Assembly (NCBI RefSeq): GCF_002128425.1
Contig: NZ_NESS01000001.1
Span: 670,149-734,148, forward strand
Reading direction: 5' to 3'
DNA length: 64,000 nt
Origin: Gottfriedia acidiceleris
GTDB taxonomy: Bacteria > Bacillota > Bacilli > Bacillales > Bacillaceae_G
Shown: piece after piece, positions 45,696-53,345 of the stretch
How the letters are laid out: every line of letters starts with the position of its first letter
Position numbering within the stretch: position 1 is the stretch's first letter
Position numbers and translations under genes: made by a program
Notes under the pieces: model-generated
The model's input: only the letters and a program-made list of their open reading frames with translations
Databases searched by the model: none
Told to the model about the DNA's origin: nothing

Positions 45696-46577
45696 CTAAA
45701 TCCCTAACAGCTTTTTAGGATTGTAATTTACCATCGTCAAGATTTCCTCTTCCGTAATCCCATTTCTCAACATATCTTCAATAAAATTACTTAATGCCTT
45801 AATTGGTGGAATATTGTGTTGCTGTCCATAGTCCGTCACCATTACACATGATTCGGCTCCTAATTGTTTAATACTCTCAGCCATCTCCTTCGTACTAATA
45901 TCATTAAAATCTTCACTACTTGCTAAATAACATTTTTCAAGAATACAGCCTTTTTTCACTAGCTGTTTTTCGTACTCAAAAGGAACTCTCGCAATACCAA
46001 GATCTGTATGTTGAATTAAGATTTTCTCTACTTTTCTATCCTTCGCTGCATCGACCAAAGCGAGAACTTCTTCCACTTCTAAATGCCCCGTCGCTAAAAT
46101 AACATTCGCTTCCGCTATTAACTCTAGTATCTCATAAACTTCTGGATATATATTTTTATTCTCATCCCAAATCTCAATTCCAGCAGTTGGATGAGTCAAT
46201 ACACGTTTACTATTGAAGAAATTCGTTTTTTTCTTTCCAAAAAATCGCTGATGCTGCTCAGCCGAAAAAGTAGGCATCCAAATAACTTTAGCCCCTAAAC
46301 GAATCGCCGCATCTACCGCTGTAGGAGACAGACCTCCTGTAAAATAATTACAAACTAATCCACCATACACATGCAATCCAGGTTCCTTTTCACGAATAAG
46401 AGTTGCACGGTCTGCAGTTTGAGCTTCATGGGCTTTTAAAACCACACCTGCCATTCCAGCTTTTTTCACATCTTCTACTAGCTCCCAGTCTGTTTGTTTT
46501 CTTGGGAATAAGCTTGGCGAACTATGAACATGTAATTCGATTGCACCTTTAAGTAGTGGATGAAATTCTTGGGTCAA
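45696..46577 (-). CDS. DUF6282 amidohydrolase-like protein
   Basis: 293 aa. HxH metal motif IELHVHSSPSLFPR near residue 15, VLKAHEA, ILATGHLEVEE, ILIQHTDLGIA and MVTDYGQQHN, the pattern of PHP/TatD-like or DUF6282 metallohydrolases. TTG start after AAGGAGTGA. First gene of the sigma-54 operon followed by glcD, glcF and a nitrilase. It probably opens or hydrolyses the imported compound (inference). Confidence 0.8.
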   Translation of the reverse strand: MTQEFHPLLKGAIELHVHSSPSLFPRKQTDWELVEDVKKAGMAGVVLKAHEAQTADRATLIREKEPGLHVYGGLVCNYFTGGLSPTAVDAAIRLGAKVIWMPTFSAEQHQRFFGKKKTNFFNSKRVLTHPTAGIEIWDENKNIYPEVYEILELIAEANVILATGHLEVEEVLALVDAAKDRKVEKILIQHTDLGIARVPFEYEKQLVKKGCILEKCYLASSEDFNDISTKEMAESIKQLGAESCVMVTDYGQQHNIPPIKALSNFIEDMLRNGITEEEILTMVNYNPKKLLGI

Positions 46578-46621
46578 TTTAGGTCACTCCTTAATAAATT
46601 TTGGTTTTATTAATTTATTAA

Positions 46622-46636
46622 GCAATATTTATGCCA
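46622..46636 (-). promoter_or_regulatory. Sigma-54 promoter of DUF6282-glcDF-nitrilase operon
   Basis: Minus strand TGGCATAAATATTGC; GG and GC are 10 bp apart as required. One base differs from the TGGCAC consensus. Expected start about 46610, 33 bp before the TTG codon. Confidence 0.88.
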
Positions 46637-46683
46637 ATTCATTTTTGAGGAGGAATTATATGTAAGCGTTTTTATTCCATTTA

Positions 46684-46710
46684 AAAAACCCTTGGGTTAG
46701 CAAGGGTTTT
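46684..46710. terminator. Bidirectional terminator between enhancer and promoter
   Basis: AAAAACCCTTG and CAAGGGTTTT arms with A and T flanks. It blocks read-through from the leftward gene ending at 46851 into the sigma-54 operon. Confidence 0.85.
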
Positions 46711-46766
46711 GGTTTTATTATTAACTATTTAATAGATCATACAAATTAATCAATTATAGAGTGCAG

Positions 46767-46804
46767 TGTAAAAAAATATATCAAATGTGCAATATTTTTT
46801 TACA
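46767..46804. promoter_or_regulatory. Upstream activator dyad
   Basis: TGTAAAAAAATAT (46767-46779) and ATATTTTTTTACA (46792-46804) are perfect 13-bp arms around AAATGTG-containing spacer. The block aligns with 17638-17680. Located about 130-170 bp upstream of the -24 element, a normal distance for an NtrC-type enhancer. Confidence 0.8.
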
Positions 46805-46850
46805 AAATGATTGTAAATACTTCTTCTGGTTTTTATAGGTGATAAAAACA

Positions 46851-47336
46851 TTAATCCCAATAATTAAATATTACTTCACCAATTGTAATTGGGTTCCAAC
46901 GTTCAACTTGTTCTTTAATTGTACCTATATTTCTTAATTCCGCATGTTCTTCAAGAAAAAATTGTTTGTTTAAGTCACTTACTTTCATTACTGTATAACC
47001 AGTAAACTCTACTGCCAGATCTTCAAAGTCGATAAAATCCAATGGAAATGAGTTACCAAATTCACCGAATTCATTAGCAAGACAAAATGCAACAAGTGGA
47101 TGTGCACTATTTATTACTGCATAAACAGGTTTTGGTAGAAAGAAAAACTTTACTGCATAAAAATTTTTATAATCTGTTTCTAAATCACTTAATATCTCAT
47201 ACTTTATATGTTTTAAAGAAGCAACTTCTTTACATTTAGCATAAAATTTTGATTTATCAATTGAAGGTGGTTCAGGATCCTTTCCAGGCATATAATATCC
47301 TCCTGTTACACCGTATGGTAAATTCATTTTGGTCAT
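46851..47336 (-). CDS. Hypothetical protein, 161 aa
   Basis: Soluble alpha/beta protein: MTKMNLPYGVTGGYYMPGKD at the start, a beta strand run (NFYAVKFFFLPKPVYAVINS) and GEFGNSFPLDFIDFEDLAVE. No membrane segment and no catalytic motif. AGGAG lies before the ATG. Its 3' end borders the sigma-54 enhancer. Looks like an immunity-type or SMI1-like small protein but this is weak. Confidence 0.55.
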   Translation of the reverse strand: MTKMNLPYGVTGGYYMPGKDPEPPSIDKSKFYAKCKEVASLKHIKYEILSDLETDYKNFYAVKFFFLPKPVYAVINSAHPLVAFCLANEFGEFGNSFPLDFIDFEDLAVEFTGYTVMKVSDLNKQFFLEEHAELRNIGTIKEQVERWNPITIGEVIFNYWD

Positions 47337-47421
47337 ATTGAACTCCTATATCAATTTGGATTTAATTAAAATTCTCTATAATTATACCAATTAATCTTTT
47401 ATAACAAAGCCTATACATAAA

Positions 47422-47443
47422 AAAAGATACCCATATATGGCAT
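47422..47443 (-). terminator. Terminator of phosphatase gene
   Basis: AGATACCCATATATGGCATCT-type palindrome with a T7 run on the minus strand. Confidence 0.7.
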
Positions 47444-47449
47444 CTAAAA

Positions 47450-48256
47450 TTAAAACCGAATAAATATCCCCGTTTTATCATCCGATCGAGTCTTGCTTTT
47501 CAACTCTTCCATTTCTAATCGCTTTGAATATTCTTCCAAACCAATATCCTTAATTACTTTAAAGGAATGTATCAAATCAAACTTCGGATGAAATAATCCA
47601 TCACTAATTAATAAAATTGATTTTAAATTTTTTGTATTTATAGATCCCGATTGAATATAGTTCCCGACAGCTTCCGTTCCGTTTGCAACTGAATAACCAT
47701 TAACTGTATTAGCCATACTCCGATTATAAATAAGTTGATTCTTAATAGAATCGTAGTAGGATTCATCTGGTAAAATCAGCCCTTGCTTCCGCTCCTTTTC
47801 TCGTCGCATTTTTGCCCTTATATTAATATCCTTTACAGTATCTTTCGTTAATATTTTTATTTTACCATTATGATATTCTGTTAAAATCATACAATCCCCT
47901 AGTTGAGCATATGATACCTTTTGTTTTTCAATTCTTACAATAGCGACACATGTTGACCATAGTTCTTCTGGACGGTTTATGTCTATATTATTTAACTTCA
48001 TTTCTTCCATCAGTCTTCTATTAGCTAGAATAATTCCTTCTGATAAAGTCATGTCAGCCCTAAAATTATTTTTAAAATACTTTCTAAATAAATTAGAAGC
48101 AATAAATGCACCATTCATGCCATCAGCATTTTCAAATGGAGTAATAGGTGTTGCCCCATCAAAAACCCCATATACATTTATTTCGTTGTTTACCACTATT
48201 GCATCCTCGGACACTTTTTTTGAAAGGGATACTCTAGCACTTGTACGAATCTCCAT
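47450..48256 (-). CDS. PPM-type (PP2C-like) protein phosphatase
   Basis: 268 aa. Metal-binding and family motifs in order: SEDAIVV near residue 17, VYGVFDGATP, AQLGDCMILTEY near 130, SILLISDGLFHP, and SDDKTGIF at the end, i.e. the conserved Asp residues of PPM phosphatases. ATG at 48256 is preceded by AGGTGG. A central basic insert (MRREKERKQG) is unusual. No partner kinase adjoins it. Confidence 0.8.
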   Translation of the reverse strand: MEIRTSARVSLSKKVSEDAIVVNNEINVYGVFDGATPITPFENADGMNGAFIASNLFRKYFKNNFRADMTLSEGIILANRRLMEEMKLNNIDINRPEELWSTCVAIVRIEKQKVSYAQLGDCMILTEYHNGKIKILTKDTVKDINIRAKMRREKERKQGLILPDESYYDSIKNQLIYNRSMANTVNGYSVANGTEAVGNYIQSGSINTKNLKSILLISDGLFHPKFDLIHSFKVIKDIGLEEYSKRLEMEELKSKTRSDDKTGIFIRF

Positions 48257-48420
48257 ATTTTTATCACCACCTAAAAGATTCACGAATGAATTGACAGGTC
48301 TCTAAATTAATATGGAACATAGAAGGGAATATGTACTTTTTATTTTTTATATCTTAACAACTTGCAATAATAACGACTATTAATTTCCAAAATTTAACAA
48401 AAATTCATAAAACTGAAATA

Positions 48421-48434
48421 TTTTGTTAACAAAA
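48421..48434. promoter_or_regulatory. TTTTGTTAACAAAA palindrome upstream of phospholipase
   Basis: Perfect 14-bp palindrome about 60 bp before the ATG, just upstream of TATACT (-10-like). It is not a PlcR box, so control differs from Bacillus cereus plc. Confidence 0.5.
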
Positions 48435-48496
48435 ACTTATTATACTTAGTCCTTGTTACTTGTAAGTCTAAAAAATATAAAAAGAGAAGGTGTATC

Positions 48497-49606
48497 ATGA
48501 AAAAACGAATTCAACCAAAAAAACTATTGTCATTAGTTGCTGGAAGTGCACTTGCAATCACATCATTTTTCGGCAATTATCAGAAAGCATTCGCATGGTC
48601 TGACGAGGATGTTCACAATCAAGATCATAGTACACATCATTTTATCGTAAATGGTAGTGTCAAACTTATTGCCGATAATACGAATCCTGCAATTAACAAG
48701 CCTACAACTCTGCTTAATCAGTTTCGCGATCGTTGGGAACAAGGCTTATACGATGCAGATCACATTAATCCTTTTTATGATACGGGCACATTTATGTCTC
48801 ACTTTTATGATCCAGACACACAAACAAATTATACAGGAGCTTCTTATCCAACGGCTCGTCAATCAGGAGCGAAGTATTTTAATCTAGCATCGGATTACTA
48901 TAAAAAAGGCGATTTTAACAATGCATTCTACTACTTAGGCGTATCTTTACATTATTTTACAGATGTAACACAGCCTCTCCATGCTTCAAATATTTCAAAT
49001 CTAGATCATCACGCACCGGGCTATCATTCGAAGTATGAAACGTATGCCGAAAGTATTCAAAATGAAATGACAATGCCAGATTCAGGTCTATATAATTGGA
49101 TCGCTTCAACTGATCCTGAAGCATGGATTCATCAAGCTGCGGTACAAGCAAAATCCGTTTTACCTCAAGTTTGGAATGATACGATCATTAATTACTTCTG
49201 GCAAGCAGCTTATAGTAATTATTATTCTGCTATGTGGAAGAGCGAGGTGAAAAATCCGACTCTTGATCAGTTAAATCAAGCAGAACGAGAGACTGCTGGA
49301 TTCATAGATATGTTTTTTCGCGTAAATGGTGTTGAAATGCCTGTAACTGTATATAAAGAAAATGCTTTTAGTGGCGCATCAGAATTACTTGGATCCGGTA
49401 ATTATGATTACGATCAGCTTGTAAAAGGTATTGGCAATGATACCATTTCTTCTATTCATATTGCACCAGGCTATCAAGTAACTTTATTTTCCGATGCAAA
49501 TTATAAAGGAGCTTCGACCGTTCTTACAAATGATGTACATGATTTAGGTAACTTTAGTCATCAAGTATCAAGCATAAAAGTCGCGAAGATCTCAGCACTA
49601 AAATAG
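48497..49606 (+). CDS. Zinc phospholipase C fused to beta/gamma-crystallin domain
   Basis: 369 aa. Signal peptide ends AFA at residue 33, directly before W34 of WSDEDVHNQDHSTHHF, so no pro-segment is seen, unlike B. cereus PLC. The catalytic domain keeps the zinc ligands: N-terminal Trp, His at mature 14, Asp in FYDTGTFMSHFYDPD, HYFTDVTQPLHASN, and HAPGYHSKYETYAE. It ends near residue 283. The C-terminal ~85 residues (VTVYKENAFSGASELLGSG; VTLFSDANYKGASTVL) form two beta/gamma-crystallin (Greek key) motifs. Cleaves phosphatidylcholine-type lipids extracellularly. Confidence 0.92.
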   Translation: MKKRIQPKKLLSLVAGSALAITSFFGNYQKAFAWSDEDVHNQDHSTHHFIVNGSVKLIADNTNPAINKPTTLLNQFRDRWEQGLYDADHINPFYDTGTFMSHFYDPDTQTNYTGASYPTARQSGAKYFNLASDYYKKGDFNNAFYYLGVSLHYFTDVTQPLHASNISNLDHHAPGYHSKYETYAESIQNEMTMPDSGLYNWIASTDPEAWIHQAAVQAKSVLPQVWNDTIINYFWQAAYSNYYSAMWKSEVKNPTLDQLNQAERETAGFIDMFFRVNGVEMPVTVYKENAFSGASELLGSGNYDYDQLVKGIGNDTISSIHIAPGYQVTLFSDANYKGASTVLTNDVHDLGNFSHQVSSIKVAKISALK

Positions 49607-49786
49607 ACTAAAATCTCACGCAATTAAGTTGAATAAACTCTCTAGTCACAGAGAAATAGGAAATATACATAAGATTATTTAAAGGAAAATAATAAATTAT
49701 TTGAAAATAGTATAGTCCTAATGGAAAAGTCATCATATAATAGTAAAGGTATTATTTATACGAAATAAGTGAGGTGGAACATTTTT

Positions 49787-49897
49787 ATGGGTAGTCCCAG
49801 TATAGGTGAGTCGGATAATTTACCGACATCAGAGGAAGTCATACAATTGAATATCCGAGGCGGATTACAACATAAAAATGTAATCCAACTTTTATAA
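49787..49897 (+). CDS. Possible 36-aa upstream reading frame in DUF1003 leader
   Basis: ATG at 49787, preceded by GAGGTGG at about 9 bp, opens MGSPSIGESDNLPTSEEVIQ and continues LNIRGGLQHKNVIQLL to a stop at 49897, 44 bp before the DUF1003 gene. It covers all the stem-loops of the leader, so ribosome movement on it could control the RNA fold. It may be a regulatory leader peptide or chance. Confidence 0.4.
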   Translation: MGSPSIGESDNLPTSEEVIQLNIRGGLQHKNVIQLL

Positions 49898-49931
49898 GCT
49901 TTTGAAACATGGCTTCCTCTAGAAAAGAGGA
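49788..49931 (+). ncRNA. Structured 5' leader of DUF1003 gene (candidate riboswitch)
   Basis: Stems: TGGG/CCCA (49788-49799); GTCGG/CCGAC (49810-49827); AGAGGAAGTCAT (49831-49842) with ATGGCTTCCTCT (49909-49920), a 12-bp long-range stem; inner GGATTACA/TGTAATCC (49862-49886). The 3' arm CTTCCTCT can instead pair with AGAGGAGG, the ribosome site at 49926, so stem formation would free translation. It does not match the M-box or other classes I know. Confidence 0.5.
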
Positions 49932-49941
49932 GGTTGGAACG

Positions 49942-50484
49942 ATGGTACAAAACATTTGGAAACAAATTAATTTTAAAAAACAAATTGAGAAACCAAAAAA
50001 AATTCAAGGCTTTGATATTGATTTAAACCAAGAAAACTTATCACGAATTGATCGACTTGTGGATCGTTATGAGTCAGAAATTCTACATCATTTAGATAGT
50101 GATTACACTCAACGAACAAAATGGTCTGAAAGAATCGCAGATAAAATCGCTGAATTTGGTGGTAGTTGGAAATTTATTCTTTGGTTTAGTTGTACACTTG
50201 CTGCCTGGATGATTTGGAATAGCTTATCGATTACAAAAGCTTTTCATTTTGACTCTGCTCCTTTTATCTTGTTGAACTTATGTTTATCATTTATTGCAGC
50301 ATTTCAAGCACCAGTCATTATGATGAGCCAAAATCGTCAAGCAGTACGAGATAAGCATGAATCTGTTATAGATTTTGCTATAAATTATAAAGCCGAACAA
50401 GAGATTGATGACATGCAAAGTCGTCTAAACAATATAGAAAATCAATTAACGGAGATTAGAGATTTACTTAAACAAAGAAATTAA
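49942..50484 (+). CDS. DUF1003 family membrane protein
   Basis: 180 aa. KWSERIADKIAEFGGSWKFI, two helices (LWFSCTLAAWMIWNSLS; FILLNLCLSFIAAFQAPVIM), then MSQNRQAVRDKHESVIDFAI and a C-terminal coiled coil (DDMQSRLNNIENQLTEIRDL). This is the DUF1003 pattern. The ATG follows GAGGAGGT. Function is unknown; the leader suggests ion or metabolite control. Confidence 0.9.
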   Translation: MVQNIWKQINFKKQIEKPKKIQGFDIDLNQENLSRIDRLVDRYESEILHHLDSDYTQRTKWSERIADKIAEFGGSWKFILWFSCTLAAWMIWNSLSITKAFHFDSAPFILLNLCLSFIAAFQAPVIMMSQNRQAVRDKHESVIDFAINYKAEQEIDDMQSRLNNIENQLTEIRDLLKQRN

Positions 50485-50519
50485 AGATATTGCTATAAAA
50501 GGATTTTTATAGTGTTATT

Positions 50520-50569
50520 ATCCCCTTTCAGTAGACAGAAAATAGATCGTTCTGTCCACTGGAGGGGAT
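50520..50569 (+). terminator. Strong terminator of DUF1003 gene
   Basis: ATCCCCT..CAGT..GACAGA pairs with TCTGTC..ACTG..AGGGGAT with small bulges, then TTTTAG. Confidence 0.85.
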
Positions 50570-50609
50570 TTTAGTGTTCTTAGATTTAAACTATTTTCAA
50601 TAGCTAAAA

Positions 50610-50635
50610 AGGCACCTCCAAAAAGGAAGGTGCCT
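50610..50635 (-). terminator. Terminator of hydantoinase operon (GGCACCTT type)
   Basis: AGGCACCT and AGGTGCCT arms, T run on the minus strand. Closely similar to hairpins at 56077 and 57404. Confidence 0.85.
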
Positions 50636-50641
50636 GTTTCT

Positions 50642-52222
50642 TTAAACTAATTCATTTACCTCAACCTGCGCCAAATCCCCAGCTGCCTTTACTCGTACAC
50701 GAGTCGCATTACCAGGCAAATAAGCCAGTGGTACATCCTCAATATCAACAATTACTAGATTATTAGGATCTGCTCCCGCTTTCATTGCTTCTTGTTTTGC
50801 CTCATCTTTTGCCATTTCCAATGCTTGATCACGACTTAATTCTACTAATTTATAAATTCGTTCGACTTGACCGCTTACTTGTGAAATCGCTGCACCAATT
50901 GCGTTGGCCACACCTGAATGTTGTGGACGAATGACTTCTGAAGCTCCTTTTAAATTTTCAGGAAGTAGAATACTGCCACCACCAACTAGAATAACTGGCA
51001 CATCTTCTGCACTTGTTTTCATCTTGTCGATTGCTTCTTCAACTAACTCGACCATTTTCACATAAACTTTATTTAATAGTTCCTTATCTAGATGAGCTAC
51101 TTTTGATGCATCACCTAACTCGACTTTTCCAAGTGCAACTGCTACGTCTGTTGTAGTTAATGTATCTCCACCGAAAATTAAGCTTTTTTCTGGAAGGCGA
51201 TAACCAACACTATCAGGTCCAACTGTGAATTCTCCATTTTCCTTGATTCGAATAATTGTTCCTCCGCCAAGTCCGATTGATATTAAGTCAGGCATACGGA
51301 AGTTTGTTCGTGCTCCGCCAATTTCTACTGCAAGTGAAGATTCACGTGGGAAAGATTGAATTAAAACGCCAACATCGGATGTTGTACCACCTACGTCGGC
51401 TACAATAGCATCTGAACTTTTCGTTAAATAAGCTGCTCCTCGTAATGAGTTCGTCGGACCGCAAGCAATTGTAAAAATAGGATATTTCACGGCATATTCT
51501 ACAGACATTAACGTACCATCATTTTGTCCAAAAAATACCTTCGCTTCTATTCCTTCATTTTTTAATGCATTAATGAAACCGTCAGCCGCTGTTTTTGCAA
51601 CATTTACAACTGCAGCATTGATAATTGTAGCATTCTCTCTTTCTAGTAATCCAACTGAACCAATTTCTGATGATAACGAAATCGCAACATCTTCTCCAAG
51701 AACTTCCTTTATAATTTCACTTGCTCTTTCTTCATGAGATTTTGATACAGGTGAAAATACAGAAGTAATCGCTACTGAATCGACTTTCCCTTCGATTTCA
51801 TGCGCAATTTGATATAGATGTTCTTCGTCTAAAGAAACAATCTCTCTTCCATCAAATTCGTGACCACCGCGCACTAAATAGACATATTTACCAAGTGCTT
51901 CACGAAGATCATCTGGAACACCGACTAGAGGTTTTACCGCTAATGTAGCTGGAGCTCCAATCCGAATCGCTGCGATTTTATTTAATCTCTTTCTTTCAAC
52001 GATTGCATTTGTACAATGTGTAGTCCCTAACATCGCGTATTTAATTTGTTCTCTTGGTACATTCGCATCGCCGATAATTTTCTTCAAAGCTGTATAAATT
52101 CCTGTCGCAACATCTTCTGTTGTAGGTGATTTCGTTTCAGATACTACTTGATTATTCTCATCTAAAAGCACTGCATCAGTATGTGTTCCGCCAACGTCGA
52201 TCCCAATTCTATATGCACTCAT
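50642..52222 (-). CDS. Hydantoinase/oxoprolinase (HyuA) family protein
   Basis: 526 aa. N-terminal phosphate-binding YRIGIDVGGTHTDAVLLDE; AMLGTTHCTNAIVERKRLNK; VADVGGTTSDVGVL near 280; and ILVGGGSILLPENL near 415. ATP-dependent cleavage of hydantoin or 5-oxoproline rings is the family reaction. Its ATG overlaps the stop of the DUF917 gene by one base (TAATG), so they are coupled. Third enzyme/transporter gene of the TetR-headed operon. Confidence 0.92.
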   Translation of the reverse strand: MSAYRIGIDVGGTHTDAVLLDENNQVVSETKSPTTEDVATGIYTALKKIIGDANVPREQIKYAMLGTTHCTNAIVERKRLNKIAAIRIGAPATLAVKPLVGVPDDLREALGKYVYLVRGGHEFDGREIVSLDEEHLYQIAHEIEGKVDSVAITSVFSPVSKSHEERASEIIKEVLGEDVAISLSSEIGSVGLLERENATIINAAVVNVAKTAADGFINALKNEGIEAKVFFGQNDGTLMSVEYAVKYPIFTIACGPTNSLRGAAYLTKSSDAIVADVGGTTSDVGVLIQSFPRESSLAVEIGGARTNFRMPDLISIGLGGGTIIRIKENGEFTVGPDSVGYRLPEKSLIFGGDTLTTTDVAVALGKVELGDASKVAHLDKELLNKVYVKMVELVEEAIDKMKTSAEDVPVILVGGGSILLPENLKGASEVIRPQHSGVANAIGAAISQVSGQVERIYKLVELSRDQALEMAKDEAKQEAMKAGADPNNLVIVDIEDVPLAYLPGNATRVRVKAAGDLAQVEVNELV

Positions 52223-53316
52223 TATAATGTCACTCCTTTTTTAACAAGCTCTTCTACTGGAATATAGTCAACGTCGTAGCCAAAGTATTTTGGTCCTACT
52301 GTTTCAATTCCTTTGTCAGTTCTCCATTTCGGATGGCAAGGGATACCAACTACTACACATCTTGCACCATATCGAATACCTTCTGTTGTAATTGGCAGTC
52401 CTGTTTCAGCATCAAGTACAGCAATTAAATCAGGTGTCACACAAAGTAAACGTTGATTTGTTTGGGCTAGCAAGTGCTCATTTTGAAAACGAACTTCTAG
52501 AGTTTCCCCTTTATATTCATTAATGCCCTCAAATGTTGCGATACCCTTTGCAAATCCACTTTCAGTTTTTCTATTAATATCTGTTACCTTTCCACGGAAT
52601 AGTTCAAAGCCATTTCCACATTTTAATGCTTCCTTTACTGGATCTGCGTTGTTTTCTTTTGCGAGTCTAATTGCTTTTCCTAACTCTTCTTCGAGTTGAA
52701 GTATATTACGGATTCCGCTATCTTTTAAATTTTTTCCTGTCATCGGATAAATGGCAGTCATGACAGAACCACCCATTTCAATAGTTGCAGCTCGGGCAAT
52801 CCGTTCAGTCCAAAGATTGTTGATTGTTGATAAGACAGAATTATTCCCTTTCTCATCGGCAAGAACCATTGGCGTTGCTGAAATACCGTCTAAGTAAAAT
52901 GTCACCATTTGTAATTCTGGAAATGCTCTACCCATGCCGTCTACATCAACGACAGGTAATCCTATTTTCGCTGCAAGAGCAAGAGGGATCATCGAATTAA
53001 GACCACCAGCCTCGATTGGCATCGTTGCATAAATTTTCTTACCTAAATAAGACTCCAGGTTTTGAAAGGCGCTAAACATCTCTTCACCGCTTGGAACCTT
53101 TTCAAGCAATACAGTTGGTGCTCCCATCATCGCTGACGGAACAATTAACGCATCATCCGGAACTTCGTCTACATCTAATAAAGTGATTTCCCCATATTCT
53201 TCAATCGCTTGTAAAGCCATTAATTTACCTATGTATGGGTCTCCCCCTCCTCCTGTACCTAATAAAGCAGCACCTACAGCAATATCTTCAATTTCCTGTT
53301 TACCTATTTTTCTCAT
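52222..53316 (-). CDS. DUF917 (S-methyl-thiohydantoin desulfurase-like) protein
   Basis: 364 aa. GAALLGTGGGGDPYIGKLMA near residue 15, MMGAPTVLLEK, PIEAGGLNSMIPLALAA, VDVDGMGRAFPELQM, and C-terminal TPDLIAVLDAETGLPITTEG mark the DUF917 family. Members act on (thio)hydantoin-like rings with HyuA-type partners, e.g. in ergothioneine breakdown. Exact substrate here is not shown. Confidence 0.9.
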   Translation of the reverse strand: MRKIGKQEIEDIAVGAALLGTGGGGDPYIGKLMALQAIEEYGEITLLDVDEVPDDALIVPSAMMGAPTVLLEKVPSGEEMFSAFQNLESYLGKKIYATMPIEAGGLNSMIPLALAAKIGLPVVDVDGMGRAFPELQMVTFYLDGISATPMVLADEKGNNSVLSTINNLWTERIARAATIEMGGSVMTAIYPMTGKNLKDSGIRNILQLEEELGKAIRLAKENNADPVKEALKCGNGFELFRGKVTDINRKTESGFAKGIATFEGINEYKGETLEVRFQNEHLLAQTNQRLLCVTPDLIAVLDAETGLPITTEGIRYGARCVVVGIPCHPKWRTDKGIETVGPKYFGYDVDYIPVEELVKKGVTL

Positions 53317-53345
53317 TTTTAGAATACCTCCAATATTCAGAAATC

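Noticed and set aside
49788..49931. M-box (Mg2+) riboswitch for the DUF1003 leader
   Set aside because: TAGGTGAG resembles its start, but the conserved internal segments of the M-box are absent.
49756..50007. 83-aa minus-strand frame
   Set aside because: Antisense to the leader and the start of DUF1003, no ribosome site.
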